In this document: positions 52,707 to 63,401 of the stretch, one piece after another
Layout: the number at the start of each line of letters is the position of its first letter
How positions within the stretch are numbered: the stretch's first letter is position 1
From: Microvirga sp052115485
Lineage (GTDB): Bacteria; Pseudomonadota; Alphaproteobacteria; Rhizobiales; Beijerinckiaceae
NCBI RefSeq assembly: GCF_052115485.1
Contig: NZ_JBFRGU010000005.1
Location: 317,437 to 381,436, forward strand
Length of the DNA: 64,000 nt
Direction: 5' to 3'
The notes under the pieces: generated by a model
Told to the model about the DNA's origin: nothing
The model's database searches: none
What the model saw: only the letters and a program-made list of their open reading frames with translations
Translations under genes and position numbers: made by a program

Positions 52707-53180
52707 ATGTCCCTCATCAATAATTTGCGCGATCTCTTCAACGAAACGCTCGGCTCTGAACAGCGGAATGCGGATCATGACGCGAGGGTCACCGTCGCTG
52801 CGCTTTTGATCCTCGTGACTCAGGCCGACGGGCGTGTGCTCAGCGTCGAGGAGCGAGGCCTCATCGTGCTTGTGCAATCTTATTTCGGTCTCTCGGACGC
52901 AGATGCATCGCGCATCCTCGCGCGTGCCGCCGAAATTGGCGGCGAACTCGACCCCGCCACGTCGCTGGCGGATCGTATCCTTCACGATATTCCTTATGAG
53001 GAGCGCCCGAATCTTCTGATCCTGGCCTATCGGGTCGCTGCCATCGATGGGCATGTTCATGAATTCGAGGACGATTTGATTTGGCGTATCGGGCGTCTGC
53101 TCGGACTCACTGATCAGGACATCGTCGCGCTCAAGATCGAGGCTCTGAAGAATCTCTTGCCGGACGAGGCTCATGGCTAG
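52707..53180 (+). CDS. TerB-family protein
   Basis: A 157-residue all-helical protein of the TerB/DjlA N-terminal fold. The two characteristic acidic helices are LVTQADGRVLSVEERGLI (35-52) and AYRVAAIDGHVHEFEDDLIW (107-126), each with the D-G-x-hydrophobic-x-x-x-E pattern that can bind metal. TerB proteins were named from tellurite resistance, but stand-alone members like this one are widespread and of unknown role. Its stop lies eight bases inside the next gene (53173), so the two are coupled. Confidence 0.85.
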   Translation: MSLINNLRDLFNETLGSEQRNADHDARVTVAALLILVTQADGRVLSVEERGLIVLVQSYFGLSDADASRILARAAEIGGELDPATSLADRILHDIPYEERPNLLILAYRVAAIDGHVHEFEDDLIWRIGRLLGLTDQDIVALKIEALKNLLPDEAHG

Positions 53181-53898
53181 GCCTGTCGGAAAAGCGCCGA
53201 TCCTCATCGTTCTCCATCAGGAACAATCGACACCCGGCCGCGTGGGGCGGTTGCTTCAGGAGAGAGGTTACACTCTCGACATCCGGCGTCCGCGTTTCAG
53301 TGAAGCCTTGCCGAAGACGTTGAACGAGCATGCCGGCGCGATCATTTTCGGCGGCCCGATGAGCGCCAACGATCCGGATGATTTCATCAAGGCGGAGATC
53401 GACTGGATCAACGTGCCCTTGAAGGAGAACAAACCCTATCTCGGCCTATGCCTCGGCGCGCAGATGCTCGCGAAGCATTTGGGTGCGAAGGTCTGGGAAC
53501 ATCCGGACGGGCGGGCCGAGATCGGCTATTATCCGCTCGTGCCGACCTCCGCCGGTGAAAGGCTCAGCGCGCGGTGGGGCGTGACATGGCCGACCCACGT
53601 CTATCACTGGCACCGCGAAGGCTTCGATTGTCCCGCAGGCGCCGAGACCCTCGCCACTGGAGACGATTTCCCGACGCAGGCCATCGGCGTCGGATCATCG
53701 GCCTACGGCCTGCAGTTCCATCCGGAAGTCACTCACGCCATGATCTGCCGATGGACGGTGACAGCGGCGGAACGTCTGGCGACGCCCGGTGCGCAAGATC
53801 GCATCCGCCAGATCGAGGGACGATATCTCTACGATCCGCACGTGTCGCGCTGGCTCGATTCCTTCCTCGACCATTGGCTCGGCGAGAAAGCGGGGTAG
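53173..53898 (+). CDS. Class I glutamine amidotransferase domain protein
   Basis: A 241-residue stand-alone amidotransferase (GATase1, GMP-synthase-type). The triad is visible: Cys93 in GLCLGAQML, His183 and Glu185 in LQFHPEVTH. GAIIFGGPMSANDPDD (55-70) is the oxyanion region. Members of this group often annotate as gamma-glutamyl hydrolase-like or GMP synthase-like; the substrate of stand-alone forms is mostly unknown. It overlaps the TerB-like gene and is convergent with the ScfR-type regulator gene (7-base gap). Confidence 0.88.
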   Translation: MARPVGKAPILIVLHQEQSTPGRVGRLLQERGYTLDIRRPRFSEALPKTLNEHAGAIIFGGPMSANDPDDFIKAEIDWINVPLKENKPYLGLCLGAQMLAKHLGAKVWEHPDGRAEIGYYPLVPTSAGERLSARWGVTWPTHVYHWHREGFDCPAGAETLATGDDFPTQAIGVGSSAYGLQFHPEVTHAMICRWTVTAAERLATPGAQDRIRQIEGRYLYDPHVSRWLDSFLDHWLGEKAG

Positions 53899-53905
53899 CC
53901 GCGCA

Positions 53906-55342
53906 TCACGTTGCGTCGAATGCGAACGGGGAGATGCCGCGCGTCATCTCGTCGACGATGAGCGTGTGCATCAGCGGCGGCGCGGCGCGCTGCGGGCAGG
54001 CGACCCGCTCGCACAGACGGCAATTGATGCCGATGGGCGTCGGATCCGGCGCGCTCAAATCGAGGCCGCGCGCATAGACGAGACGATGCGCGTATTTCAG
54101 TTCGCAGCCGAGGCCGACCGCGAATTGCCTGTCGGGCAGACCCCACGGCGTCGAGGCGCGGCTGACGGCGCGAGCCACCGAGAACCAGCGCGAGCCCTCC
54201 GGCAATTCGACGATCTGAGTAACGGTCTGTTCCGGCGTCTTGAATGTGGCGTGCACGTTCCAGAGCGGGCATGTGCCGCCGTATTGTGAGAACGGAAACC
54301 GCCCGGACGAAAACCGCTTCGAGACATTGCCTGCCGAATCCACGCGGATGAGGAAGAAGGGAATGCCTCGCGCGCCGGGGCGCGCAAGCGTGGTAAGGCG
54401 GTGGGCCACCTGTTCGAAACTCGCGCCGAAGCGCGCGGCCAACACTTCCACATCGTAACCGAGTGCTTCGGCGGCGGTGTGAAACTTGCCGTAGGGCATC
54501 ATCAGTGCGCCCGCGAAGTAATTGGCGAACGAGACGCGCAGGAGTTTTCGCGCCGGACCCTCCGTCGGCTCGAACCGCGCCGCCAAATTGTCGATGACCT
54601 CTCGCATTTCGGCAAAGGCCAGTTGATAGGCCGCCTGAAACGTCCGGCCCGATTGATCGACGAGTTCCGAGATCAGCAATTGCTTCCGGTGATGATCGTA
54701 ACGGCGAAGCGAGTCCGACATCACGTCGATTGGCATGACGCGCACGCGGATGCCGTGCTTGGCACGCAAGCGGTCCGCGATGGCGAAAAATGGCTCATGC
54801 CCGGTCAGTTGCAGATCGGACGCGAGGGTCTCGGCGGCCTCGTCGAGTTCGGGAAAATGGTTCTTGGCCTCCTGGATGAGATCGCGAACCCGGTCGATGG
54901 GGTTTACCTGCGGCGCGTCCTCCGCCCGGTCACGGTCGCTCAAGGAGGGTGTTGTCATCTCGCTCGCGCTGCGCATGCCCACATAGGCTCGGTAGAGCCT
55001 GTTGATGGCGTCGATGACGGTCGGTGCGCTTTCCGCCAGCTCCCGGATTTCGAGGCGCGCGACCGGTGCGTTGCGAAACAGAGGATCGGCGAAGATTTCC
55101 TCGATCTCGGAGACGGAGCGCTCGTGGTCATCGGTGGCGAACTCACGTGGATCGAGGGAATAGGCATGGGCGAGACGGATCAGTACCTGCGCCGTGATAG
55201 GCCGCTGGTTGCGCTCCATGAGATTGAGATAGCTCGGCGATAGGCCAAGCTCCTCGGCCATTCCCGCCTGGCTCAAGTTTCGCTCACGCCGCAGGCGCTT
55301 GAGGCGCGGGCCGACGAAAAGTTTTTTGCTTTCGTCCGTCAT
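53906..55342 (-). CDS. ScfR/RamB-type transcriptional regulator (XRE-HTH, ImmA/IrrE, DUF2083)
   Basis: A 478-residue regulator. The HTH is at 11-65 (LKRLRRERNLSQAGMAEELG ... YLNLMERNQRPIT). An acidic linker and an ImmA/IrrE-type domain (about 185-310) follow, then DUF2083 with a cysteine-containing C-terminus (INCRLCERVACPQRAAP). This is the short-chain-fatty-acyl regulator architecture; RamB in Mycobacterium and Corynebacterium controls glyoxylate-cycle genes. It is divergent from aceA here, so it very probably controls isocitrate lyase and itself. The ATG overlaps a perfect palindrome and has no clear ribosome-binding site. Confidence 0.92.
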   Translation of the reverse strand: MTDESKKLFVGPRLKRLRRERNLSQAGMAEELGLSPSYLNLMERNQRPITAQVLIRLAHAYSLDPREFATDDHERSVSEIEEIFADPLFRNAPVARLEIRELAESAPTVIDAINRLYRAYVGMRSASEMTTPSLSDRDRAEDAPQVNPIDRVRDLIQEAKNHFPELDEAAETLASDLQLTGHEPFFAIADRLRAKHGIRVRVMPIDVMSDSLRRYDHHRKQLLISELVDQSGRTFQAAYQLAFAEMREVIDNLAARFEPTEGPARKLLRVSFANYFAGALMMPYGKFHTAAEALGYDVEVLAARFGASFEQVAHRLTTLARPGARGIPFFLIRVDSAGNVSKRFSSGRFPFSQYGGTCPLWNVHATFKTPEQTVTQIVELPEGSRWFSVARAVSRASTPWGLPDRQFAVGLGCELKYAHRLVYARGLDLSAPDPTPIGINCRLCERVACPQRAAPPLMHTLIVDEMTRGISPFAFDAT

Positions 55343-55365
55343 GTAAATTTCTTTACAGATTTACA
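55342..55365. promoter_or_regulatory. Operator candidate TGTAAA-N4-TTTACA plus an adjacent half-site
   Basis: A perfect inverted repeat TGTAAATTTCTTTACA covers the start codon of the ScfR-type regulator gene. A further TTTACA follows at 55360 and a lone TGTAAA lies at 55508, just before the aceA ribosome-binding site. The arrangement fits autoregulation plus control of aceA. Confidence 0.6.
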
Positions 55366-55528
55366 CATCATCGTTTGTCATTGTGTGACAGGGTGACTTT
55401 TGTTCCGATTTCGCAGCATTGCAACAATTTCTTCCGTAGTCATAACTAACGACAACGGCACTGCACACTCGATCACCTTGTGGAGTTGCAAGGCGCTTGT
55501 CAAGAAATGTAAACGGAAGGAAGCTTCA

Positions 55529-56842
55529 ATGCCGACGCAAGCCACCCCCACTTCGTTCGAAGAACTCGTTCCCGGCGCTTTGAAGGGCCGCTTCGATGGC
55601 CTGCGCCGGCCCTATTCCGTCGAGGATGTTCTTCGCCTGCGCGGTTCCTTCCCGATCTCGCATACGCTCGCCGAGCGCGGCGCGCAGCGCCTGTGGGAGC
55701 TTTTACACGAGCGTCCCTATGTTCATTCGCTCGGTGCGATGACCGGCAATCAGGCCATGCAGATGGCCCGTGCCGGGCTCGAAGCGATTTATCTTTCCGG
55801 CTGGCAGGTGGCGGCGGATTCGAACGTGGCCGGCGCCATGTATCCCGATCAGTCGCTCTATCCGGCGAATTCCGGTCCCGAGCTTTGCCGCCGCATCAAC
55901 CGCACTCTTCAGCGCGCCGATCAGATCGAGCATTCCGAAGGCGGCGCCAAGCGCGACTGGTTCCTGCCTATCGTTGCAGACGCGGAAGCGGGCTTCGGCG
56001 GACCGCTCAACACCTTCGAGATCATGAAGGCCTATATCGAAGCGGGCGCGGCAGCGGTTCACTTCGAGGATCAGCTCGCTTCGGAAAAGAAGTGCGGCCA
56101 TCTCGGCGGCAAGGTGTTGATCCCCACGTCAGCCCATGAGCGCAACCTCGTCGCCGCGCGCCTTGCCGCCGACGTGATGGGCACGCCCACTCTTGTCGTT
56201 GCCCGCACGGACGCGGAATCCGCCAAGCTCATCACCTCCGATGTGGACGAGCGCGATCGGCCCTTCATCGAGCCCGACAGCCGCACGCCGGAAGGCTTCT
56301 TCCGCCTCAAGGACGGTACGGGCCTCGACCATTGCATCGCTCGCGGTCTTGCTTACGCGGAAGTCGCTGATCTGCTGTGGTGGGAGACCTCGCATCCCGA
56401 CCTCGACGATGCGCGCAAGTTCGCGGAAGCCATTCACAAGCGTCATCCGGGCAAGCTTCTGGCCTATAACTGCTCGCCCTCGTTCAACTGGAAGAAGAAG
56501 CTCGATGATGCCACGATTCAGCGCTTCCAGCGCGAACTCGGGGCCATGGGCTACAAGTTCCAGTTCGTGACGCTCGCCGGCTTCCACCAACTCAACTACG
56601 GCATGTTCGATCTGGCGAGCCAGTATCGCGACCGTGGCATGGGCGCTTATTCCGAATTGCAGGCGGAAGAGTTCGATGCCGAGCCGCGCGGCTATACCGC
56701 GACGCGCCACCAGCGTGAAGTCGGCACCGGTTACTTCGATCAGGTCTCGCTCGCCATCACCGGCGGCGCGTCCTCAACCACGGCCATGGGCGAATCCACC
56801 GAGACCGCTCAGTTCCAGACCAAGCTTCGCGCGGCCGAATAG
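55529..56842 (+). CDS. aceA: Isocitrate lyase
   Basis: A 437-residue enzyme splitting isocitrate to glyoxylate and succinate in the glyoxylate cycle, needed for growth on acetate or fatty acids. It has the active-site loop KKCGHLGGKVLIP (187-199, Cys189), DAEAGFGGPLNTFEI (151-165), ARTDAESAKLI and YNCSPSFNWKKKLDD. The start MPTQATPTSF has GGAAGG upstream; the longer open frame lies in the promoter region and has no similarity. It is controlled, probably, by the divergent ScfR-type gene. The DUF4170 gene follows 39 bases later. Confidence 0.97.
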   Translation: MPTQATPTSFEELVPGALKGRFDGLRRPYSVEDVLRLRGSFPISHTLAERGAQRLWELLHERPYVHSLGAMTGNQAMQMARAGLEAIYLSGWQVAADSNVAGAMYPDQSLYPANSGPELCRRINRTLQRADQIEHSEGGAKRDWFLPIVADAEAGFGGPLNTFEIMKAYIEAGAAAVHFEDQLASEKKCGHLGGKVLIPTSAHERNLVAARLAADVMGTPTLVVARTDAESAKLITSDVDERDRPFIEPDSRTPEGFFRLKDGTGLDHCIARGLAYAEVADLLWWETSHPDLDDARKFAEAIHKRHPGKLLAYNCSPSFNWKKKLDDATIQRFQRELGAMGYKFQFVTLAGFHQLNYGMFDLASQYRDRGMGAYSELQAEEFDAEPRGYTATRHQREVGTGYFDQVSLAITGGASSTTAMGESTETAQFQTKLRAAE

Positions 56843-56881
56843 GCGGCCCGCAAACCTCACTAGGCACATAGGAGATCAGCC

Positions 56882-57088
56882 ATGAACAAGATCCGTTATT
56901 GGGTGGTCGGCGGCGAATATACCTCCACCGATTTCGAGTCCCTGATCGAAGGGACGGAGCGTGTCGTCGGGCCTTTCGAGACCCGTGGAGACGCCGAGCG
57001 CACCTGGCGCTTCATGTCCGAGGATCACAGGCCGCAAGCGCAGGTCCGCTTCACTATCGCTCAGGAATCTTCCGGCGCTCACGTCTGA
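56882..57088 (+). CDS. DUF4170 domain protein
   Basis: A 68-residue protein starting MNKIRYWVVGGEYTSTDFES, preceded by GGAGATCAGCC. DUF4170 members are alphaproteobacterial proteins of this size with the YWVVGGEY opening and a GPFxxxxxAxxxW middle (VGPFETRGDAERTW). The function is unknown. It lies directly after aceA and before a strong terminator, so it is probably cotranscribed with isocitrate lyase. Confidence 0.85.
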   Translation: MNKIRYWVVGGEYTSTDFESLIEGTERVVGPFETRGDAERTWRFMSEDHRPQAQVRFTIAQESSGAHV

Positions 57089-57131
57089 TCGATCTTCCAA
57101 CCCGCCGGTCATCCATGTTGGCTGGCCTCCT

Positions 57132-57160
57132 GCACCGCGCCCCCTGCGCGGTGCTTTTTT
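57132..57160 (+). terminator. Rho-independent terminator of the aceA unit
   Basis: Perfect nine-base arms GCACCGCGC and GCGCGGTGC around CCCCT are followed by six T residues. Confidence 0.95.
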
Positions 57161-57258
57161 ATTTGCCGGTTGCTTGAAGCTATGCAATTCGGGGTCGTAC
57201 GGCATGCAGGCGAAAAGACAGTGCTGCCGCCTGATTAAGGGACTTGAGGGGGAAGCGC

Positions 57259-58767
<1,509 letters not shown>

Positions 58768-58773
58768 TCCTTT

Positions 58774-60159
58774 CTATCGCAGCATCTGCGCTGCGAAGCC
58801 GAGGGCGGCGCACAAAGCCAGGGTGCCGACCATGCCGAGGTTCAGGCGCAACAGCGCCAGCACGGCCAAGAGCGCCAGCACCAACGCGAGCGGATCGACG
58901 CTCGACCACACCGGCCACGCAGGCGCGACAGGCCCGAAATCAAGTTCCGTCACATCGCGAAACAGCACGTGCAAGCCGAACCACAAGGCGAGATTCAGAA
59001 TCACGCCGACGACAGCCGCGGTGACGGCGGCGAGAGCGCCCGAGAGGGCGACGTTGCTGCGCAGGCGCTCCACATAAGGCGCGCCGAGAAAGATCCACAG
59101 AAAGCACGGCACGAACGTCACCCACGTGGTCAATGTCGCGCCGATGATGCCGCCTGTGAGGGCCGAAACGCCGCCTGGATCGCGGAAGGCGGCGAGAAAG
59201 CCCACATAGGTCAGAACGAGAATGAGAGGGCCGGGCGTGGTTTCGGCCAAAGCGAGCCCGTCGAGCATTTCGCTGGGCTTGAGCCAGCCATAGGTTTCGA
59301 CCGCTTCCTGCGCGACATAAGCCAGCACTGCGTAGGCTCCGCCGAAGGTCACCACCGCCATCTTGGAGAAGAAAACCGCGACGGTTGGATAAACGCTGCT
59401 CCAGCCGAACAGAACACCGAGAATCAGGATCGGCGCAACCCATAGGCCGCAGCAGGTCGCGAGAACCTTGACGGAGCGCAGCAAGGTTGGTTCTGCACGA
59501 CGAAATCCGCTGTTCAGGAGCGCATCGACCGCCGTCTCGGCATCCTCATTTCCGGTGGTTCTTGTCAGGAAGAGGTCAGGCCGTATTCGCGAGCCGACAT
59601 AGCCGATCACAGCGGCCGTGAGAACGATGAGCGGGAAGGGGATGTGAAACGCATAGATCGCGATGAACGCAGCGGCCGCAAGCGCCACCATCAATCGACC
59701 CTTCAAGGCCCTTCGGCCGAGGCGGACCACAGCCTCGATGACGATGGCGAGCACGGCCGCCTTCAATCCGAAGAACAGGTTGCCAAGCCACGACGTGTTC
59801 TGAAACGAGGCGTAGAGGGTCGAGAGCGTCAGGATGACGAAGAAACCGGGAAGCACGAAAAGCGTGCCGGCGATGATGCCGCCGCGCGTGCCATGGAGAA
59901 GCCAGCCCACATAAGTCGCCAATTGTTGTGCCTCGGGGCCGGGAAGCAGCATGCAATAATTGAGCGCGTGCAGAAACCGCGCCTCGCCGATCCAGCGCTT
60001 TTCTTCCACCAGCACCTTGTGCATCAAGGCGATCTGCCCTGCCGGTCCCCCGAAACTGAGCAGACCGATCTTCGCCCAGACCCTGGTCGCCTCGGAGAGG
60101 GTCGGGTGCTGTGCTGTCTTGCGATGCGGGGCCGTGCCGCGCTCATCGGCGGCGTTCAC
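58774..60159 (-). CDS. chrA: Chromate transporter (long-chain CHR)
   Basis: A 461-residue polytopic protein with two CHR halves. Each half carries the FGGPAGQ / FGGAYAV motif (residues 36-42 and about 270-276) and the PGP-type motif (LLPGPEAQQLAT in the first half, TTPGPLILV in the second). It exports chromate by proton exchange from the cytoplasm, though many members have not been tested for chromate. The N-terminal 20 residues are polar. No chrB regulator is adjacent. Confidence 0.92.
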   Translation of the reverse strand: MNAADERGTAPHRKTAQHPTLSEATRVWAKIGLLSFGGPAGQIALMHKVLVEEKRWIGEARFLHALNYCMLLPGPEAQQLATYVGWLLHGTRGGIIAGTLFVLPGFFVILTLSTLYASFQNTSWLGNLFFGLKAAVLAIVIEAVVRLGRRALKGRLMVALAAAAFIAIYAFHIPFPLIVLTAAVIGYVGSRIRPDLFLTRTTGNEDAETAVDALLNSGFRRAEPTLLRSVKVLATCCGLWVAPILILGVLFGWSSVYPTVAVFFSKMAVVTFGGAYAVLAYVAQEAVETYGWLKPSEMLDGLALAETTPGPLILVLTYVGFLAAFRDPGGVSALTGGIIGATLTTWVTFVPCFLWIFLGAPYVERLRSNVALSGALAAVTAAVVGVILNLALWFGLHVLFRDVTELDFGPVAPAWPVWSSVDPLALVLALLAVLALLRLNLGMVGTLALCAALGFAAQMLR

Positions 60160-60389
60160 GGCTGAACCTGCGGTCGGGCCAATCGCTCATCTCCTGGGCT
60201 CCATCCTCATCTGCACGGTTAAGCGTGCCGGAGGGTTTCTTCGAGCAATATCGCCTTGTGTGAAAGATACAAAGTGCGTTGTGCCGAATGGGCTGGGTCT
60301 CACTAGTTCGGAGCCATTGCCGATGCGGCGCGTTATCCCAGGAGCCTCACCGCGCTTCAAAGCTTAACCTGCGTATTGGACGTTGCAGC

Positions 60390-61796
60390 ATGGGCGACAC
60401 CCAGACTCTCTTGGCAATCTTGCGTCAATCGGCCGATCCCGAGGTGGCCGAGGCGGTCGGGCGTCTGATTGCCGCCGCGCCAGATCGCGAGCTTCACCGG
60501 GTCAATGTGCTGAGTTTCTCCGCAAAGAACGGCCTCGATGAGGAAAAAGTGATCGCGGCCTTTCTGCATGCGGCCCGGCTTGGTCTTTTTGAAATGTCCT
60601 GGAACGTGTTGTGCCCCGGCTGCGGTGGCGTGCTCGATGCGGGAACGACTTTGCAGGTCGTCAATCGCACCGAATATTCCTGCACTCTTTGTGCTGCCGG
60701 CTATGAGCCGACGCTCGATGAAATGGTCGAGGTGACATTCACGGTGAGCCAGCGCGTGCGCAAGATCGCGGCGCACGAGCCGGACAAGCTGTCCATGTGG
60801 GAATACGACAGGCAGATGTTCTGGAGCACGGGTGTCGACCTGCCGGACGATCTCGAGCACGAGATCGAAGACATCGTTCTCGATTCCGTCGAGTTGCCAT
60901 CGGGCGAGCGCGCAATCCTGTCACTGCAATTGCCTGAAGCCTTCATCATCGTCTTCGACCCCGTGACGCATTCCGCTCAATTCCTGGATGTCAAAGGCGC
61001 GCCGACCAAGGAGCGACAGACGCTCTCGCTTGTCCTCAATGAAACCCATCCGCAGCACGAGACTCTCGCACTTCACCCCGGGCCGCTACGGCTCGCTCTC
61101 GAGAACCGCGCTAATAAACGCGTGCTGCCGGCGGTGTTCATCGGTGGAGACAAGCTGCATGACCTTATCGGCCATCGAAAGCCGTTTCTGACCGCAAAAC
61201 GCTTGCTCACCAACCAGACATTCCGCGACATCTACCGCACGCAAACGCTCGATATCGACCAGCGCCTGAAGATCACGAGCCTGACTTTTCTCTTCACGGA
61301 TCTCAAAGGTTCGACGGAGCTTTATGAGCGCGTCGGCGATCTCGTGGCCTATGATCTTGTGCGCGCGCATTTCACGGTGCTGCATGACATCGTGGCCTCC
61401 GAGGCCGGTGCCATCGTGAAAACCATCGGCGATGCGGTGATGGCGACTTTCCCCACGCCCGAGCGGGCTCTTGCCGGAGCGCTACGCATGCGCGAAGCCA
61501 TGCGAAAGCTCAACGAGGAGCGCGGCAGCGAAGATCTCCTGCTCAAGATCGGCATTCATGAAGGGCCGTGCCTCGCCGTCATGCTCAACGAGCGGCAGGA
61601 TTATTTCGGCCAGACCGTCAACATCGCGTCCCGCGTCCAGAGCCTCGCCACGTCGCGCGCGATCTTCGCCACCGAGGCGGTGGTGGAGGACCGGGAAACA
61701 TCGCTGCTCATCGAAAGACAAGGTCTACATCCCATGGCGCAGCGGGCGGCACTGCGTGGCATCAACGATGAGTTCTCTGTCTATGAGATTCCCTGA
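60390..61796 (+). CDS. Zinc-ribbon (DUF5939) class III nucleotide cyclase, cytosolic
   Basis: A 468-residue protein without membrane segments. The N-terminal DUF5939 region contains a zinc-ribbon pattern CPGC (75-78) and CTLC (98-101). The cyclase domain is at about 295-455: metal Asp304 (LFTDLKGST) and Asp348 (IGDAVMATF), Lys344, Asn411 and Arg415 (VNIASRV). The residue that selects adenine (Asp in ordinary adenylate cyclases) is Gln408 (DYFGQTVN), so the nucleotide product should be tested. The start MGDTQTLLAI is chosen over a frame open 37 codons upstream. The Tat-exported phosphoesterase follows 50 bases downstream. Confidence 0.87.
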   Translation: MGDTQTLLAILRQSADPEVAEAVGRLIAAAPDRELHRVNVLSFSAKNGLDEEKVIAAFLHAARLGLFEMSWNVLCPGCGGVLDAGTTLQVVNRTEYSCTLCAAGYEPTLDEMVEVTFTVSQRVRKIAAHEPDKLSMWEYDRQMFWSTGVDLPDDLEHEIEDIVLDSVELPSGERAILSLQLPEAFIIVFDPVTHSAQFLDVKGAPTKERQTLSLVLNETHPQHETLALHPGPLRLALENRANKRVLPAVFIGGDKLHDLIGHRKPFLTAKRLLTNQTFRDIYRTQTLDIDQRLKITSLTFLFTDLKGSTELYERVGDLVAYDLVRAHFTVLHDIVASEAGAIVKTIGDAVMATFPTPERALAGALRMREAMRKLNEERGSEDLLLKIGIHEGPCLAVMLNERQDYFGQTVNIASRVQSLATSRAIFATEAVVEDRETSLLIERQGLHPMAQRAALRGINDEFSVYEIP

Positions 61797-61846
61797 GGTG
61801 GGTGAGGTTCCGGCATTCGGTTGAGCGGCTTGTCATGGAGGTCTCG

Positions 61847-62812
61847 ATGAAAACCCCTGATCACAATGGTCCATTGTCGGAAGATGATGACGGCATCAGC
61901 CGGCGCGGCTTTCTGGAATGCATGACCTGGGCGGGTACAGGCGTTCTATGGATGCTGAACGACGGTCTCCCTCGTTCCATGGGGCTGTCGAGCGCGCAGG
62001 CAGCGACCGCGCTTGAAACGGGCCCGCTGACGTTCTTGCAGATCAGCGACAGCCATATCGGCTTCGACAAGCCCGCCAATCCGGATGCCCTCGCGACCCT
62101 TCGAGAGGCTGTGGCGAAAATCAAGGCGCTTCCTGGAAAGCCCTCCTTCATGATCCATACCGGCGATATCAGTCATCTCTCCCGCGAGAAGGAATTCGAT
62201 GACGCCGATCAGCTCATCAAGGAAGTCGGCCTGCCGGTCTTCTACGTGCCCGGCGAGCACGATGTCCTCGATGAAGAGAGCGGCAAGCTTTACCGGGAGC
62301 GTTACGGCAAAGGCTCGAAGGGCGCCGGTTGGTATAGTTTCGATCAGGCCGGCGTTCACTTCATCGGATTGGTGAACGTAGTGGACCTCAAAGCGGGTGG
62401 CCTTGGAAATCTCGGTGAAGACCAGCTCAAATGGCTCGAAAGCGATGTGAGGGGGCTTTCTGCAAGTACCCCTGTCGTCGTCTTCGCGCATATCCCGCTC
62501 TGGAGCGTCTATCCGCAATGGGGCTGGGGCACTGACGACGGCGCGCGCGCACTGTCCCTTCTGAAACGGTTCGGCTCGGTGACGGTGCTGAACGGGCACA
62601 TTCACCAGATCATGCAGAAGATCGAAGGCAATATCGCCTTCCACACCGCGCTCTCGACCGCCTTTCCGCAGCCGGCGCCGGGCACGGCGCCCGGACCCGG
62701 ACCGATGCAGGTTCCCGCCGGTGAATTACGCAAATTGCTTGGCGTCGCGACGGTCAATTTCGTTCCCGGCACGAAGCGCCTCGCCATCATCGATACGCCG
62801 CTTGTCGGATAG
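61847..62812 (+). CDS. Tat-exported calcineurin-like metallophosphoesterase
   Basis: A 321-residue protein with a twin-arginine signal (SRRGFLECM, residues 18-26) and a hydrophobic stretch to about residue 53. The metal-site motifs are ISDSHIG (66-72), HTGDISH (104-110), VPGEHDV (134-140) and GHIHQIM near 250. The usual GNHD is GEHD, a variant found in this Tat-exported group. It would act in the periplasm on phosphoesters or nucleotides. The ATG at 61847 follows GGAGG at ideal spacing; upstream methionines are possible. The gene lies between the cyclase and a cupredoxin gene, 28 bases from the latter. Confidence 0.87.
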   Translation: MKTPDHNGPLSEDDDGISRRGFLECMTWAGTGVLWMLNDGLPRSMGLSSAQAATALETGPLTFLQISDSHIGFDKPANPDALATLREAVAKIKALPGKPSFMIHTGDISHLSREKEFDDADQLIKEVGLPVFYVPGEHDVLDEESGKLYRERYGKGSKGAGWYSFDQAGVHFIGLVNVVDLKAGGLGNLGEDQLKWLESDVRGLSASTPVVVFAHIPLWSVYPQWGWGTDDGARALSLLKRFGSVTVLNGHIHQIMQKIEGNIAFHTALSTAFPQPAPGTAPGPGPMQVPAGELRKLLGVATVNFVPGTKRLAIIDTPLVG

Positions 62813-62840
62813 GGCGCTGCTTCTACGAGGGGAGGAGATC

Positions 62841-63206
62841 ATGACGAATGGGTTGATGGAACGGGTATCGTCGAGAAGCGTAAGGCCTGTTGCCTGCCTC
62901 CTCGCCCTCTTTCTCGTCGGAGCGGCCCCCGCCTCTACCTCACCGTCAGCCAAACCGGCGGTGAGCGAGGTGAAGATCGAGAATTTCACCTTCACGCCCG
63001 CAACCATTACGATCGCCGCCGGAACCACGGTCACCTGGACCAACGTGGATGACATCCCGCACACCGTCACCGCCGAGGATCATTCCTTCCGGTCGAAAGC
63101 ACTGGATACCAACGACCGTTTCACCTTCACCTTCACGAAGCCGGGTGAGTACAGCTATTTTTGCTCACTGCACCCACGCATGGTGGGGAAGGTCGTTGTG
63201 AAGTGA
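62841..63206 (+). CDS. Exported cupredoxin (plastocyanin/azurin-like)
   Basis: A 121-residue protein with a signal peptide (about 1-31, LLALFLVGAAPAS). The single cupredoxin domain carries the type 1 copper ligands His74 (DIPHTV), Cys108 (YFCSLH), His111 and Met114 (HPRM). It binds one copper and transfers electrons or chaperones copper in the periplasm. The ATG follows GGGGAGGAGATC. It is probably cotranscribed with the Tat-exported phosphoesterase. Similar phosphoesterase-cupredoxin pairs are common in Alphaproteobacteria, which is from memory. Confidence 0.9.
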   Translation: MTNGLMERVSSRSVRPVACLLALFLVGAAPASTSPSAKPAVSEVKIENFTFTPATITIAAGTTVTWTNVDDIPHTVTAEDHSFRSKALDTNDRFTFTFTKPGEYSYFCSLHPRMVGKVVVK

Positions 63207-63401
63207 GCCCGCGAGAGTGAGAGGCGTTGAGCCTCCCACAAGGGTATTGTTCTCTCAGCGATAGGTGAAGCGGTTGCGGCGCGACCAACTCCGGCGGCAT
63301 GCAGAAAAACGCCGCGTAGGTCGCGTACGATCTTCCCGTCGATGACAGTCAGAAATTGCCGCGCTTGGCGCTGGGCCATGGTGAGTTGCGACCGTTGGCA
63401 A
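63207..63401. other. Gene-free stretch between cupredoxin and RTX genes
   Basis: A convergent intergenic region. One 74-codon frame crosses it on the minus strand but overlaps the cupredoxin gene and lacks a ribosome-binding site. I see nothing else in it. Confidence 0.4.

Noticed and set aside
63155..63379. 74-codon minus-strand frame with an IDGKIVRDLRG segment resembling an amidohydrolase end
   Set aside because: It overlaps the cupredoxin gene, has no ribosome-binding site, and the resemblance covers about ten residues only.
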